DNA from: Oscillospiraceae bacterium
GTDB taxonomy: Bacteria; Bacillota; Clostridia; Oscillospirales; Oscillospiraceae
Length of the DNA stretch: 57,414 nucleotides
Assembly: GCA_017620525.1 (NCBI GenBank)
Contig: JAGAUY010000049.1
Coordinates: forward strand, 1-57,414
Reading direction: 5' to 3'
Shown: piece by piece, positions 43,380 to 53,247 of the stretch
Layout: every line of letters begins with the position of its first letter
How positions within the stretch are numbered: position 1 is the stretch's first letter
Made by a program: the position numbers and the translations under genes
Notes under the pieces: model-generated
What the model saw: only the letters and a program-made list of their open reading frames with translations
Database searches by the model: none
What the model was told of the DNA's origin: nothing

Positions 43380-45674
43380 TTACTCCGCTTCCACACAAAC
43401 CGCATCATTTTCGACGGCAATCCGGATGGAAGAAATTGGAGACTCGAAAGAGTCGATGATCTTTTCGGAAATGGGATCTTCCAGATCCCGCTGGATGGTG
43501 CGCCGCAGATTCCGGGCGCCGTAGACCAGGCTGTAAGCCTTCTTGACCAGATACTGCCGCAGATCTTCCTCCCAGGTCAGAGTCAGGCCGCGGTTGGCAA
43601 GGCTCTGCTTCAGCTCTGCAAGCATGATGTCCGCAATGCCCAGGAAGTTTTCCTGCGTCAGATGGTTGAAGGTGATGATCTCATCCACACGGTTAATAAA
43701 CTCAGGGCGCAGGAAGCCCTGCAGGGCCTTCATGGTCCGTTCCTTCACCATATCGCCGGAGGTTCTGCCGAAGCCCATACCGCCGACCTGTCCTTCGCTG
43801 CCAGCGTTGGAAGTCATGACGATGATGGTGTTCTCGAAGTTGACTACCCTGCCCTGGGCATCAGAGATCCGGCCATCGTCCAGCACCTGCAGCAGGATGT
43901 TCAGAACATCGGGATGAGCCTTCTCGATCTCATCAAACAGAATGACGCTGTAAGGCTTGCGGCGGATCTTTTCCGTCAGCTGGCCTGCTTCGTCATAGCC
44001 AACATAGCCGGGAGGCGAACCGATCAGCTTGGAGACCGCGTGTTTTTCCATATATTCAGACATATCCACGCGGATCAGGCTGTCAACACTGTCGAAGAGG
44101 TCATCTGCCAGCTGCTTGACCAGTTCTGTCTTACCGACACCGGTGGGGCCGACAAAGACGAACGAAACAGGACGCTTCTTGGGAGAAATACCCACACGGT
44201 TGCGGCGGATGGCTCTGGACACGGCATCCACTGCCTCATCCTGGCCCACAATATGTTCCTTCAGCCGGTCCGCCAGGCCCTTAATCTGCTCATACTCCTG
44301 GGCTTTGATTTTGGATGCGGGAATCTTGGTCCACAGTTCGATGATCCGTGCCAGATTCTCCATCGTCACAGCAGGCTGAGGTACTTTCTCCAGCTCCTCA
44401 ATCCTTGCCGCTACCTGCATCAGCTTGGTACGCAGGTGTGCCAGACGCTCATAATTCGTATTCTCGGTGTCCTCATTAAGCATCCGCAGTTCCAGTTCAT
44501 AATCATCGCGCTCCTTTTTGGCCTCAGCCAGCATGGAGATCTCCTTGCAGCGCAGGTTCACATCAGAACAGGCTTCGTCCAGAAGGTCGATCGCCTTATC
44601 AGGCAGGAAACGGTCGGTAATATAGCGCCCAGAGAGAATGACGCACTGACGGGCGATCTCAGGGGAAATCGCAACACCATGGAACTCGGAATAGGCCTTC
44701 GCGATGCCCTGCATGATCTGGCTGGCTTCCTCAATGGTGGGCTCAGCCACAGAAACAGGCTGGAAACGGCGCTCCAGCGCGGCATCCTTCTCGATATACT
44801 TCCGGTATTCGGCAAACGTCGTGGCGCCGATGACCTGGATCTCACCGCGGGACAGGGCGGGCTTCAGAATATTGGCGGCATTCATGGAACCCTCGGCATC
44901 ACCAGCTCCCACCAGATTGTGGACTTCGTCGATGACGAGAATGATATTGCCGCATTCCTTGATCTCGCCGATCAGGCTCTTCATACGACTCTCAAACTGG
45001 CCCCGGAACTGGGTTCCGGCCACCAGGGCAGTCAGATCCAGCAGGAATACTTCCTTATCCCGCAGCTTATAGGGCACCTCACCGGCAGCAATCCGCTGGG
45101 CAAGGCCTTCAGCGATGGCAGTCTTGCCGACGCCTGGCTCACCGATCAGGCAGGGATTATTCTTCTGGCGGCGGTTCAGGATCTGGATGACACGCTCAGT
45201 CTCCACATCACGGCCGATGACCTTATCCAGCTTGCCGTTTTTGGCGCGTCCGGTCAGGTCCATGCAATAGCTGTCCAGAAACTTATGCTTTTTGCCTTTC
45301 TTCTTGGGATGCTCTGCGTCACCCTTCTCTTCCTTTTCCTTCTTGGAATCCGGGCGGGTGGGCAGATTTCCCGCGGCGCCGCCGAACAGCTGGTTCAGCA
45401 GGGGGAAAGTGGCAGTCTGGCTGTCCACTTCGTCATCGTCGTGCTTATCTTCATCGTCCATCTGGCCGAAGAAATTGCCCATTTCATCGCTGAGCAGTTC
45501 CAGATCTTCCTCGGAAATACCCATCTGCTTCACGGCCTCATCGATCTGGGGAATCCCCAGGCTCCGGGCGCATTTTAAGCAATAACCCTCATTGAGGGAA
45601 GCGCCGTTCTCGATCCTGCTGATGAAGATCACGGCGACATTTTTTCTGCACTTTGTACACAGCTTCGGCTGCAT
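43380..45674 (-). CDS. ATP-dependent Clp protease ATP-binding subunit, ClpE-like
   Basis: A 764-residue Hsp100 unfoldase that feeds substrates to ClpP. Order: a small C4 zinc finger (C6, C9, C32, C35) as in ClpE, a disordered acidic/Lys-rich linker (about 75-130), AAA domain 1 (Walker A GEPGVGKT), a middle coiled coil (about 395-440), and AAA domain 2 (GPTGVGKT). There is no Clp_N double repeat. ATG at 45674 follows AAGGAG. Preceded by a symmetrical operator-like inverted repeat (45703-45741), which fits heat-shock control, but it is not a recognisable CtsR box. Confidence 0.92.
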   Translation of the reverse strand: MQPKLCTKCRKNVAVIFISRIENGASLNEGYCLKCARSLGIPQIDEAVKQMGISEEDLELLSDEMGNFFGQMDDEDKHDDDEVDSQTATFPLLNQLFGGAAGNLPTRPDSKKEKEEKGDAEHPKKKGKKHKFLDSYCMDLTGRAKNGKLDKVIGRDVETERVIQILNRRQKNNPCLIGEPGVGKTAIAEGLAQRIAAGEVPYKLRDKEVFLLDLTALVAGTQFRGQFESRMKSLIGEIKECGNIILVIDEVHNLVGAGDAEGSMNAANILKPALSRGEIQVIGATTFAEYRKYIEKDAALERRFQPVSVAEPTIEEASQIMQGIAKAYSEFHGVAISPEIARQCVILSGRYITDRFLPDKAIDLLDEACSDVNLRCKEISMLAEAKKERDDYELELRMLNEDTENTNYERLAHLRTKLMQVAARIEELEKVPQPAVTMENLARIIELWTKIPASKIKAQEYEQIKGLADRLKEHIVGQDEAVDAVSRAIRRNRVGISPKKRPVSFVFVGPTGVGKTELVKQLADDLFDSVDSLIRVDMSEYMEKHAVSKLIGSPPGYVGYDEAGQLTEKIRRKPYSVILFDEIEKAHPDVLNILLQVLDDGRISDAQGRVVNFENTIIVMTSNAGSEGQVGGMGFGRTSGDMVKERTMKALQGFLRPEFINRVDEIITFNHLTQENFLGIADIMLAELKQSLANRGLTLTWEEDLRQYLVKKAYSLVYGARNLRRTIQRDLEDPISEKIIDSFESPISSIRIAVENDAVCVEAE

Positions 45675-45702
45675 GCAAATCACTCCTTACATAAGGAAAT
45701 AT

Positions 45703-45741
45703 CCTTTTTGGCACAGTATAACACATACCGCGCCAAAAAGG
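45703..45741 (-). promoter_or_regulatory. Operator-like inverted repeat around the clpE promoter
   Basis: Arms CCTTTTTGGC (45703-45712) and GCCAAAAAGG (45732-45741) are exact reverse complements, 19 nt apart. On the minus strand the -10 TATACT lies between them (45715-45720), ideally placed for repression. It does not match the CtsR (GGTCAAA) or CIRCE patterns. Confidence 0.55.
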
Positions 45742-45760
45742 AAAAACAAAATTTGAACAA

Positions 45761-46537
45761 TCAGGGCAGATGCGGGGTACATTCGAACAATTCGATACCA
45801 TCATCATACCAAAGGTGGCTCATGTAAAGTCCGCCGGGAGGAACCGTAGGACCTGCTGCGGTACGGTTGCCGGAATCCAGAATGGCTCCGATCTCGTTGG
45901 GTTTGATCTTGCCCTCGGCGGCATAGACCACCGTTCCCGCCATGGCGCGGGCCATGTTGTAAAGGAAACCATTGGCGCAGACACGCAGTTCAATGATGTC
46001 TCCCCTGCGCTCTACATTATAATAATATACGGTCCGGACCGTGGATTTGACATCCGTACCCACACTGCGAACCGCAGCGAAATCATGGGTGCCCACAAAC
46101 TGACTGGCCGCTTCCTGCATGATCTTCTCGTCCAGATGCTTGGGATAGAACCAGGCCCGGTTGACATAGAAGGGATCCTTGATCCTGGAATTATAGATCA
46201 GATAGGTATATTCCTTTCTGGCGCAGGAACCGATGGCATTGAAATTCTCGTGAACTTCGAAGGCCTTCGTCACGACCACATCCTCAGGCAGATGGGTGTT
46301 CAGCGCGTAAGGAAGCCGGTCCACCGGGATAGTGGAACTCGTGCGGAAATTGGCCACATAGCACCTGGCATGGACACCGGCATCGGTCCGGCCGCAGCCG
46401 GTTACATGGACCGGGTGCTTGACGATCATCTCGATGGCTTTTTCCATGGTCTCCTGGACTGTAGCCAGGTTTTTCTGCATCTGCCAGCCATGGTAGCCGG
46501 TGCCGAGATAGCTCAGAAAAATCGCAATATTACGCAT
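45761..46537 (-). CDS. truA: tRNA pseudouridine synthase A
   Basis: A 258-residue enzyme that makes pseudouridine at tRNA positions 38-40. The catalytic Asp52 is in GRTDAGVHA, and NFRTSSTIPVDRLPYALN and FLYNMARAMAGTV follow. The ATG at 46537 (MRNIAIFLSY) follows GAGGG and comes 10 nt after ecfT. The ecfA1-ecfA2-ecfT-truA order is a common Firmicutes arrangement, here without the ribosomal proteins that usually flank it. Confidence 0.96.
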   Translation of the reverse strand: MRNIAIFLSYLGTGYHGWQMQKNLATVQETMEKAIEMIVKHPVHVTGCGRTDAGVHARCYVANFRTSSTIPVDRLPYALNTHLPEDVVVTKAFEVHENFNAIGSCARKEYTYLIYNSRIKDPFYVNRAWFYPKHLDEKIMQEAASQFVGTHDFAAVRSVGTDVKSTVRTVYYYNVERRGDIIELRVCANGFLYNMARAMAGTVVYAAEGKIKPNEIGAILDSGNRTAAGPTVPPGGLYMSHLWYDDGIELFECTPHLP

Positions 46538-46547
46538 GGCTGTACCC

Positions 46548-47354
46548 TCACAGGCCGAAAGACCGAAGGACACAGACCGCAGCAATCAGCACAATACCGA
46601 CACCGAAGGTCTGATAATCCCACAGCCGGTAACGCAGGAGCTTCATCTTGGTGCGTCCGTCGCCGCCCTGATAACAGCGGCATTCCATTGCCGTCGCCAG
46701 TTCGTCGGCACGGCGGAAGGCGCTGATAAACAGAGGCACCAGAATAGGAATCAGAGCCTTTGCCTTGTCCATCAGGCTGCCGGATTCAAAATCCGCACCT
46801 CTTGCTTTCTGGGCAGACATGATCTTATCCGTCTCCTCGATCAGAGTCGGGATGAAGCGCAGCGCAATGCACATCATCATGCTCAGCTCATGGACAGGCA
46901 GATGAAGCTTTTTCAGGGGACCCATCAGGCTCTCCAGTCCGTCAGTCAGACTGATGGGAGACGTCGTATAGGTCAGCAGGAAGGTTCCAGAGATCAGCAT
47001 CAGGATCCGGATGACCATAAAGAACGCGCGGCTGAGTGCCTCGAGCGTAATGGTAATGACCCAGAACTGCACCAGGACCGTCTCGCCCTGTGTAAAGAAC
47101 AGATTCAGGATGCCGGTGAACACCAGTATGAACACCAGCGGCTTCATACCCCGGACAATGGACTTGGGCGGGATGGCGGAAATCTTAATGGCTGCCAGCA
47201 GAAAGATCAGCATGACGCCATAGGAGACCCAGCTCACCGCCAGAAACAACGCTACGATGTAGACCACCAGCATGATCAACTTGGTTCGGGGGTCCAGATG
47301 GTGGATCACGGAATTTCCCGGGAAATACTGTCCCAGGGTGATGTCTTTCAGCAT
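46548..47354 (-). CDS. ecfT: Energy-coupling factor transporter transmembrane protein EcfT
   Basis: A 268-residue scaffold of the ECF vitamin/micronutrient transporter that joins two ATPases to an S component. Five to six membrane helices, with the two coupling motifs AQKARGADF and AMECRCYQGG. GGAGGTG ribosome binding site; the start overlaps the ecfA2 stop. No S component gene is adjacent, so it probably serves several unlinked S proteins. Confidence 0.95.
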   Translation of the reverse strand: MLKDITLGQYFPGNSVIHHLDPRTKLIMLVVYIVALFLAVSWVSYGVMLIFLLAAIKISAIPPKSIVRGMKPLVFILVFTGILNLFFTQGETVLVQFWVITITLEALSRAFFMVIRILMLISGTFLLTYTTSPISLTDGLESLMGPLKKLHLPVHELSMMMCIALRFIPTLIEETDKIMSAQKARGADFESGSLMDKAKALIPILVPLFISAFRRADELATAMECRCYQGGDGRTKMKLLRYRLWDYQTFGVGIVLIAAVCVLRSFGL

Positions 47355-48211
47355 TCTGCGTCACCTCCCCGGAGGTTCTTCAGTGCCTGAACGGCCTGAT
47401 CAATGGTGTAAACCGGTTCCACCGGTAGTCCCATCTTCTTCAGATTCAGAAACACCCGGGTCACTTCCGGGATGTTCAGGCCCATTTCCAGCAGTTCCTC
47501 CGCACGGGTAAAAACCTCGGCGGGCGTACCATCCATCGCGAGGTTCGAACCGTTCATCACCAGCAGACGGTCCGTCAGTCGGGCCACATCGTCCATGGAA
47601 TGGGACACCATCATGATGGTGGCATTGTGACTGCGGCGATAATTTTCGATATGTCCCAGAATCTCCGCCCTGCCGGCGGGGTCGAGTCCTGCGGTGGGTT
47701 CGTCCAGAATCAGAACTTCCGGCTCCATGGCCATGACACCTGCGATCGCCACACGGCGCTTCTGACCGCCGGACAGATCAAAGGGAGACACCTGCAGCTG
47801 CTCCTGCGTCAGGCCAACCGCAAAGGCAGCCTCCCGGACGCGCCGGTCGATCTCGTCATCCTTCAGGCCCATGTTTTTGGGGCCGAAGGCAATATCCCGG
47901 TAGACTGTCTCCTCAAAAAGCTGATACTCCGGATACTGGAACACCAGGCCAACCCGGAACCGGGCCTGCCGGGTTAGTTTCTTGTCCGACCAGATATCCT
48001 TTCCGTCCAGGAGGATTTTACCGGAGGTGGGTTTCAGCAGGCCGTTGAGCTGCTGCATCAGCGTGGACTTTCCGGAGCCGGTATGTCCGATGATTCCAAG
48101 AAACTCTCCGCGCTCAACACTGAAGGAAACATCCTTCAAAGCCTGATGCTCAAAGGGTGTTCCCTGGCTATAAATATAATTCAGGTTTTGAACCTGCAGA
48201 ATAGGTTCCAA
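47348..48211 (-). CDS. ecfA2: ECF transporter ATP-binding protein EcfA2
   Basis: A 287-residue ABC ATPase of the ECF module. Walker A GHTGSGKS, signature LSGGQKRRVAIAGVMA, Walker B VLILDEPTAGLDP and the His switch MMVSHSMDD are all present. The start is TTG at 48211 with GGGAGG 8 nt upstream. The second ATPase of the pair, directly downstream of ecfA1. Confidence 0.95.
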   Translation of the reverse strand: MEPILQVQNLNYIYSQGTPFEHQALKDVSFSVERGEFLGIIGHTGSGKSTLMQQLNGLLKPTSGKILLDGKDIWSDKKLTRQARFRVGLVFQYPEYQLFEETVYRDIAFGPKNMGLKDDEIDRRVREAAFAVGLTQEQLQVSPFDLSGGQKRRVAIAGVMAMEPEVLILDEPTAGLDPAGRAEILGHIENYRRSHNATIMMVSHSMDDVARLTDRLLVMNGSNLAMDGTPAEVFTRAEELLEMGLNIPEVTRVFLNLKKMGLPVEPVYTIDQAVQALKNLRGGDAEC

Positions 48212-48230
48212 ATCTCATTCCTCCCGTGCG

Positions 48231-49079
48231 TCAGCGCTTCACCGCATCGAAAAGCGTCTGCGCACATTCTTCTTCACTCAGCCGGTCCAGCGGCAGGCTG
48301 AAGCCATGCTTATTCAGTTCCCAGCATAGCTCAACCGTTTCGGGAGCGGCAAGTCCCAGATCATGCAGCAGCTCCACCCGGGAAAATACATCCTTCGGTG
48401 CGCCGTCAGCAGCGACTTTGCCCTTGTGGAGCACCACAACGCGCTGCGCTTTCGCAGCTTCGTCCATATGGTGGGTGATCAGCACCACCGTGATCCCCTT
48501 CTCCCGGTTGAGTTTGATGATGGTGTCCAGGACTTCCCGGCGGCCTCTGGGATCCAGCATGGCCGTAGGTTCATCCAGAACAATGCACCGGGGCTCCATG
48601 GCGATGATGCCGGCAATGGCAACGCGCTGCTTCTGTCCGCCGGACAGAAGATGGGGCGCATGCTGGGCATAATGGCTCATGCCCACCTGCCTCAGGGCAC
48701 CGTCCACCCGGCGGCGGATTTCTGCACTGGAGATGCCCAGGTTTTCGGGACCGAAAGCTACGTCCTCCTCCACCACATTGGCAACAATCTGGTTGTCGGG
48801 GTTCTGAAATACCATGCCCACATTGCGCCGCACAGACATCAGTCGGTCCTCGTCGGCAGTATCGATGCCGCATACATACACCTTGCCGCCGCAGGGCAGC
48901 AGGATGGAGTTAAAATGCTTGGCCAGGGTGGATTTTCCGCAGCCGTTGCTGCCGAGGATCGCCACAAAGCTGCCCTCTTCCACCTTCAGATTCATATCTT
49001 CGAATACGGCGACACCGGGTGTGTTGTCCACACCCGGGTAGCTGTATGCAAGATGTTCAACATGGATAATCTCGCTCAA
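48231..49079 (-). CDS. ecfA1: ECF transporter ATP-binding protein EcfA1
   Basis: A 282-residue ABC ATPase. Walker A GSNGCGKS, signature LLSGGQKQRVAIAGIIA, Walker B CIVLDEPTAMLDP, and the switch His in LITHHMDEA. The start is TTG at 49079, with GAGGG 6 nt upstream. The gap to the upstream methyltransferase is 13 nt, so both probably share a transcript. Confidence 0.95.
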   Translation of the reverse strand: MSEIIHVEHLAYSYPGVDNTPGVAVFEDMNLKVEEGSFVAILGSNGCGKSTLAKHFNSILLPCGGKVYVCGIDTADEDRLMSVRRNVGMVFQNPDNQIVANVVEEDVAFGPENLGISSAEIRRRVDGALRQVGMSHYAQHAPHLLSGGQKQRVAIAGIIAMEPRCIVLDEPTAMLDPRGRREVLDTIIKLNREKGITVVLITHHMDEAAKAQRVVVLHKGKVAADGAPKDVFSRVELLHDLGLAAPETVELCWELNKHGFSLPLDRLSEEECAQTLFDAVKR

Positions 49080-49092
49080 AACTTGCCCTCCA

Positions 49093-49962
49093 TCAGTCGG
49101 GAGTCCAGCGGCCCGTAGAACCGCAGGGCAGCATCAGTCCGGAGGATTTCACCGGCAGGCCCAGTTCGCCGACGGCGGTATGTCCATTCTTGACCGCTCC
49201 GAATACCACATCGGAGGCATAACCTACGGCGGAAGGCGCAAGACCGGTGGTATAGGAATTGATGATCACAAACAGAGGATCATCGGACAGGATTTTGGCA
49301 ACCTCCAGCAGGAAAGGATAGAAGCTGGTCTCCATTTTCCAGATCTCACCGCTGGGTCCCCGGCCGTAGCTGGGGGGATCCATGATGATGCCGTCATAGC
49401 GGCGGCCGCGGCGAATCTCACGCTGAATAAACTTGGCGCAGTCATCCACGATCCAGTGGATGGGTTTGTCCGCGAGGCCGGAAGCCTGGGCATTTTCCTT
49501 TGCCCAGGATACCATGTTCTTGGCAGCGTCCACATGCCAGACCTCCGCGCCGCCCGCAGCGGCAGCCAGCGTGGCACCGCCGGAATAGGCGAACAGATTC
49601 AGGACGCGGACGGGACGGCCCGCATTGGCGCATTTCTCCCGGATAAAGTCCCAGTTGGCAGCCTGCTCAGGAAACACACCCGTATGCTTAAAGTTCATGG
49701 GTTTGACATTGAACGTCAGATAATCCTTGTAACGGATCTGCCAGCGTTCGGGCAGCTTATGGTCCGTCCAGTGTCCGCCGCCGGTATTGGAGCGGACATA
49801 ACGGGCATCATAGCGCTTCCATTCCGGCGCGGTATGGGGCGTATTCCAGATCACCTGGGGGTCGGGGCGGACCAGCAGGTACTTGCCCCACCGCTCCAGC
49901 CGCTCACCATTGGATGTGTCCAGAACCTCGTAATCTTTCCATTCATCAGAAATCCAAATCAT
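49093..49962 (-). CDS. Class I SAM-dependent methyltransferase (RlmI-like)
   Basis: A 289-residue methyltransferase of the RlmI/RlmK-like RNA cytosine group. VLNLFAYSGGATLAAAAGG is the SAM motif, MVSWAKENAQASGL the second, and MDPPSYGRG the motif IV with the catalytic Pro-Pro. No N-terminal PUA domain is obvious, which distinguishes it from E. coli RlmI. Target RNA unknown. It stands 33 nt after the PBP gene and 13 nt before ecfA1. Confidence 0.88.
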   Translation of the reverse strand: MIWISDEWKDYEVLDTSNGERLERWGKYLLVRPDPQVIWNTPHTAPEWKRYDARYVRSNTGGGHWTDHKLPERWQIRYKDYLTFNVKPMNFKHTGVFPEQAANWDFIREKCANAGRPVRVLNLFAYSGGATLAAAAGGAEVWHVDAAKNMVSWAKENAQASGLADKPIHWIVDDCAKFIQREIRRGRRYDGIIMDPPSYGRGPSGEIWKMETSFYPFLLEVAKILSDDPLFVIINSYTTGLAPSAVGYASDVVFGAVKNGHTAVGELGLPVKSSGLMLPCGSTGRWTPD

Positions 49963-49995
49963 TGGCTTTCTCCTTTATCTATTATATATCAGTTC

Positions 49996-52734
49996 TCAGG
50001 GTGCGGGAACAGGTTCCGTCGCCTGGGCAGCAGCTTCCTGCTCTGCCTTTTCCTGCTCGGCCTTCTGATGGGCCTCCCAGGCTTCCTTGGTGTGCTCCGT
50101 ACACATCAGATAGGGGGCTTCGATGCCCTTGTTGGCATTGCCGCTGAAGCCGTGCCAGTCGCCATCAAGATAGTAAACATAGGAGCCGTCCAGGTAAGCG
50201 CTGTTCAGGCCGTAATTGCCGGCTGCCTTGATCTCGTCGATCTCACTCTTGGTCATCTTAACGAGGCTTCGTTCCACAATTTCCACACCGGGGAACTGGG
50301 AACAGTACTCCGTAGCAACACCGTTGCCGCTGCTGCAGTAATCCACCAGAACATGCTTATCACAGGTGCCGGAGGGGCCGTCGCCCTTGTAGGCATAGGC
50401 AGAAGCAGTGCGCTTCAGGCTGAACTCATACACACGGGTATCCTTGCTGCAGGCATCGGATGCCAGATCGCCGCTGTCCAGACAGACGGAATAGGACCGG
50501 AAGCTGGAACTGTCGTAGATCGCAGCTCTGGACAGACCGGAGTGAATGGGCTCCATGACCATCTTCCACAGACGGGCAGCGGGATTGCTCTTGGTACCGG
50601 TGAGCTTGATGACCTCGGGATTATCATAGCCACACCAGACGGCTGCGGTATAATAGCCGGTATAGCCGCAGAACCAGCGGTCCTTGTTGCTGGAAGTGGT
50701 ACCGGTCTTGCCGGCAACATTCTGGCCGGAAATCTGGGCAGCGGTGCCGGTGCCGCTCTCAACTGCATTGTAAAGGCAGTAGTTCATATAATTGACAGTC
50801 TTCTCGCTGAGGATCTGGCGGCTGTCCTGGGTGTTGTCCAGGACCAGGTTGCCGTTGCTGTCATAAACCTTGGTATAGGTTCTCGCTTCCCGGTAGACGC
50901 CGTTGTTGGCGAAGGTGGCATAAGCCGCGCTCATCTCCCGGATGGATGCACCGACTGTCAGCGCGCCCATGCCCAGAGGCGAATAGCCCAAATCGCTCTT
51001 GACCTCTCCGGCAGCGTTTTCAAAATGGTCGGTCAGATTGGACTGGCCGAACTTGTCCTTGGCAAAGGTATAGGCATAGTCAAAACCGATCTTGTCCAGG
51101 GTGTGGATGGAAACGGCATTGACGGAGGAAACGATACCGCTGAGGATCGTTCTGGAATAGGAATAGCTTCTGTTGTCATTCTTGGGGAAACTTGTGCCGC
51201 CTGCATAGGAAATGGGCAGATCCGTGACGACTGTCGCGGGACTGATGGCACCCACTTCGAAGGCGGGAGCATAGACGGACAGCGGCTTCTGGGTGGAGCC
51301 GGTCTGCAGCTTGGCATCGGTTGCGCGGTTGAAGGCATCGTGTGTGGCTTTCTCGCCGACACCGCCGGACAGGGCAACGATATCGCCGGTCTCATTGTTG
51401 ATCACAACGATGCCGGACTGCAGCTGCTGCTTGCTCTTGGCGGTGGGAATCTTGCTCAGATCGGTATAGACAGAATCCACAACCTCCTGCACATCCATAT
51501 CCAAAGTGGAATAGATATGGTAGCCGCCGCGCTGGATGATAGCCATCCAGTTGTTCTGACCGTCGTCATCCAGGCTGTCGTAATCCACACCGCTGAGGGC
51601 AGCCAGATCTCTGGCCACATCCTCCAGCACCGTGTCGACAAACCAGGAATAGACTTCCTGGGAGTTATCCTGGCTGATGGAAACTTCATTGCCGCAGCTG
51701 GGGCAGTAATAATTTTCGCCCTCATTGGAATACGTGCTGACAATTCCGCTATAACCGCAGCTCTTGCATGTGGCCAGGCGGTCGGCCAGGTCGATGCCGC
51801 TCTTGAACACCAGTTCCTGGGCCAGAGCAGCTTCATACTCCTCATCATCCAGCATTCCCTGGTCATGCATGGACCAGAGGGTATTTTCCTTACGGACGTT
51901 GTTTCTCTCCGCGCCGGTCATTTCCCGCCGTCCTTCATCATCGCCGGGATCCCACTCGAAGGTGGAAGCGTAGGGGTTGAAGATGGAAGGGTTATTGGTA
52001 ATGCTGATCAGGCTGGCGCACTCGGCGGTGGTCAGATTCTGCAGTTCCTTGCCGAAATACTCAGCAGCGGCGCTCTTGACACCGTAGCAGCCTCTGCCGA
52101 GGTAAATGGTATTCAGATACCATTCCATAACGGTATCTTTGTCATACACCTTCTCAAACTGCTGGGCCCGGAAGATCTCCATGACCTTACGCTGGACCGT
52201 CACACTGTCTTCACCGGTCTGATTTTTGATAAACTGCTGGGTGATGGTGGAACCGCCGAACTTGGAGCCGCCGCCGAAGAACAGGTTGGCGCAGGCCTTG
52301 ACAGTGGTGATCCAGTCAACACCCTGGTGCTCATAAAATCGCTTGTCTTCAATGGCAATGGCAGCGTTGACCAGGTCCTCGGGGATTTCCTCCAGAGTCG
52401 CCCACTGGCGGTCTGTAGAAGTGTGGATCTGCTGCAAACGCTGAATTTCGCCGTCAGAATCCACATAGTATACAAAGGAAGTCTGGTCCAGGTCGAAATT
52501 CTCCAGATTAAACGTTGCGTCCGGGAGGATATCTTCCTGCAGATAATTACCCAGGGTGCCCACGAACACGATCATACAGACAACACAGATCATTGCCACC
52601 GTGGCGACAGCGCCCAGCGCGATCTTCACCGCACCGAAGCAAGCAGACCACATCACATACAGGAGTTTGAGAATCCAATGGGGATTCCATTCCTGCCGCG
52701 GCTTGTTCTTTTTGCGTCTACGATTGATTTCCAT
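49996..52734 (-). CDS. Class A penicillin-binding protein (transglycosylase/transpeptidase) with zinc-ribbon insert
   Basis: A 912-residue bifunctional PBP of the PBP1A type. A basic N-terminus, one membrane helix (about 36-60), then GT51 transglycosylase with catalytic Glu129 (EDKRFYEH) and GGSTITQQFIKN. The transpeptidase has STQK (Ser480, Lys483), SVN (537-539) and KTG (676-678). Between the two (residues 323-347) lies a CxxC-17-CxxC zinc ribbon (CKSCGY and CPSCGN), which standard class A PBPs lack. The tail is Ala/Gln/Glu-rich. GGAGG ribosome binding site. The first gene of the run that includes ecfA1A2T and truA. Confidence 0.93.
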   Translation of the reverse strand: MEINRRRKKNKPRQEWNPHWILKLLYVMWSACFGAVKIALGAVATVAMICVVCMIVFVGTLGNYLQEDILPDATFNLENFDLDQTSFVYYVDSDGEIQRLQQIHTSTDRQWATLEEIPEDLVNAAIAIEDKRFYEHQGVDWITTVKACANLFFGGGSKFGGSTITQQFIKNQTGEDSVTVQRKVMEIFRAQQFEKVYDKDTVMEWYLNTIYLGRGCYGVKSAAAEYFGKELQNLTTAECASLISITNNPSIFNPYASTFEWDPGDDEGRREMTGAERNNVRKENTLWSMHDQGMLDDEEYEAALAQELVFKSGIDLADRLATCKSCGYSGIVSTYSNEGENYYCPSCGNEVSISQDNSQEVYSWFVDTVLEDVARDLAALSGVDYDSLDDDGQNNWMAIIQRGGYHIYSTLDMDVQEVVDSVYTDLSKIPTAKSKQQLQSGIVVINNETGDIVALSGGVGEKATHDAFNRATDAKLQTGSTQKPLSVYAPAFEVGAISPATVVTDLPISYAGGTSFPKNDNRSYSYSRTILSGIVSSVNAVSIHTLDKIGFDYAYTFAKDKFGQSNLTDHFENAAGEVKSDLGYSPLGMGALTVGASIREMSAAYATFANNGVYREARTYTKVYDSNGNLVLDNTQDSRQILSEKTVNYMNYCLYNAVESGTGTAAQISGQNVAGKTGTTSSNKDRWFCGYTGYYTAAVWCGYDNPEVIKLTGTKSNPAARLWKMVMEPIHSGLSRAAIYDSSSFRSYSVCLDSGDLASDACSKDTRVYEFSLKRTASAYAYKGDGPSGTCDKHVLVDYCSSGNGVATEYCSQFPGVEIVERSLVKMTKSEIDEIKAAGNYGLNSAYLDGSYVYYLDGDWHGFSGNANKGIEAPYLMCTEHTKEAWEAHQKAEQEKAEQEAAAQATEPVPAP

Positions 52735-52925
52735 TTCAAAAAACCTCCATTACATCAGCCGAAAGGCCTGTATGGTTCAAATCATATAACTGTTTTTCAT
52801 CCAAAAGTGCATACGGGCATAGCACTACGCATATGATTATAGCATACCCGCCATGAAAACGAAAGACCTATTTTATTAATAAAGATTAAATTCGAGGAAA
52901 TACTACTGCCAGGGAGGCGGTCAAA

Positions 52926-53150
52926 ATCAGAAAAAGAGTTCAGATATATCTTACCCTGTTTTTTGGATTTCTTCTGGGTATTCGCGGCGGATTTATTGCA
53001 TTGTGGCAGGACGGTTCCTCAGAACCTATTCAGGTATTCCCCTACCGTGCCGGACTGCTGCCGCTGGAAGATCAGAAGGCTCTTACCCGCGGAATCCGGG
53101 TCGATTCGAAAGAGGATCTTGCACAACTGCTGGAGGATTACCTGTCGTAA
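52926..53150 (+). CDS. Small membrane protein with non-canonical (ATC) start
   Basis: An open frame of 74 codons that has no ATG, GTG or TTG near its start. The protein is a short basic start (RKRVQIY), one hydrophobic segment (about 8-27), then an acidic/amphipathic outer domain ending in DLAQLLEDYLS. GGGAGG at 52911-52917 stands 8-9 nt before an ATC at 52926, which would be a rare initiator like the AUU of infC. Either the start is truly unusual or a base change has destroyed an ATG/GTG. It is too small and atypical for automated calling. Function unknown. Confidence 0.55.
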   Translation: MRKRVQIYLTLFFGFLLGIRGGFIALWQDGSSEPIQVFPYRAGLLPLEDQKALTRGIRVDSKEDLAQLLEDYLS

Positions 53151-53179
53151 AATATGCCGAACTTAGGCAATATTCCCTC

Positions 53180-53208
53180 TTGATTTTATGGCGAAAAGAC
53201 GGTAGAAT
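53180..53208 (+). promoter_or_regulatory. Sigma-A promoter of the DUF1292 gene
   Basis: -35 TTGATT (53180-53185), a 17-bp spacer, -10 TAGAAT (53203-53208). Confidence 0.7.
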
Positions 53209-53247
53209 GTAGTCATGAAAAGCAAGGTCATTCGGGAGGGCAACATC

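Noticed and set aside
49180-52836. A 1218-residue open frame on the plus strand
   Set aside because: It is antisense to the methyltransferase and PBP genes, low-complexity Ile/Gly/Ala in composition, and has no supporting start signal.
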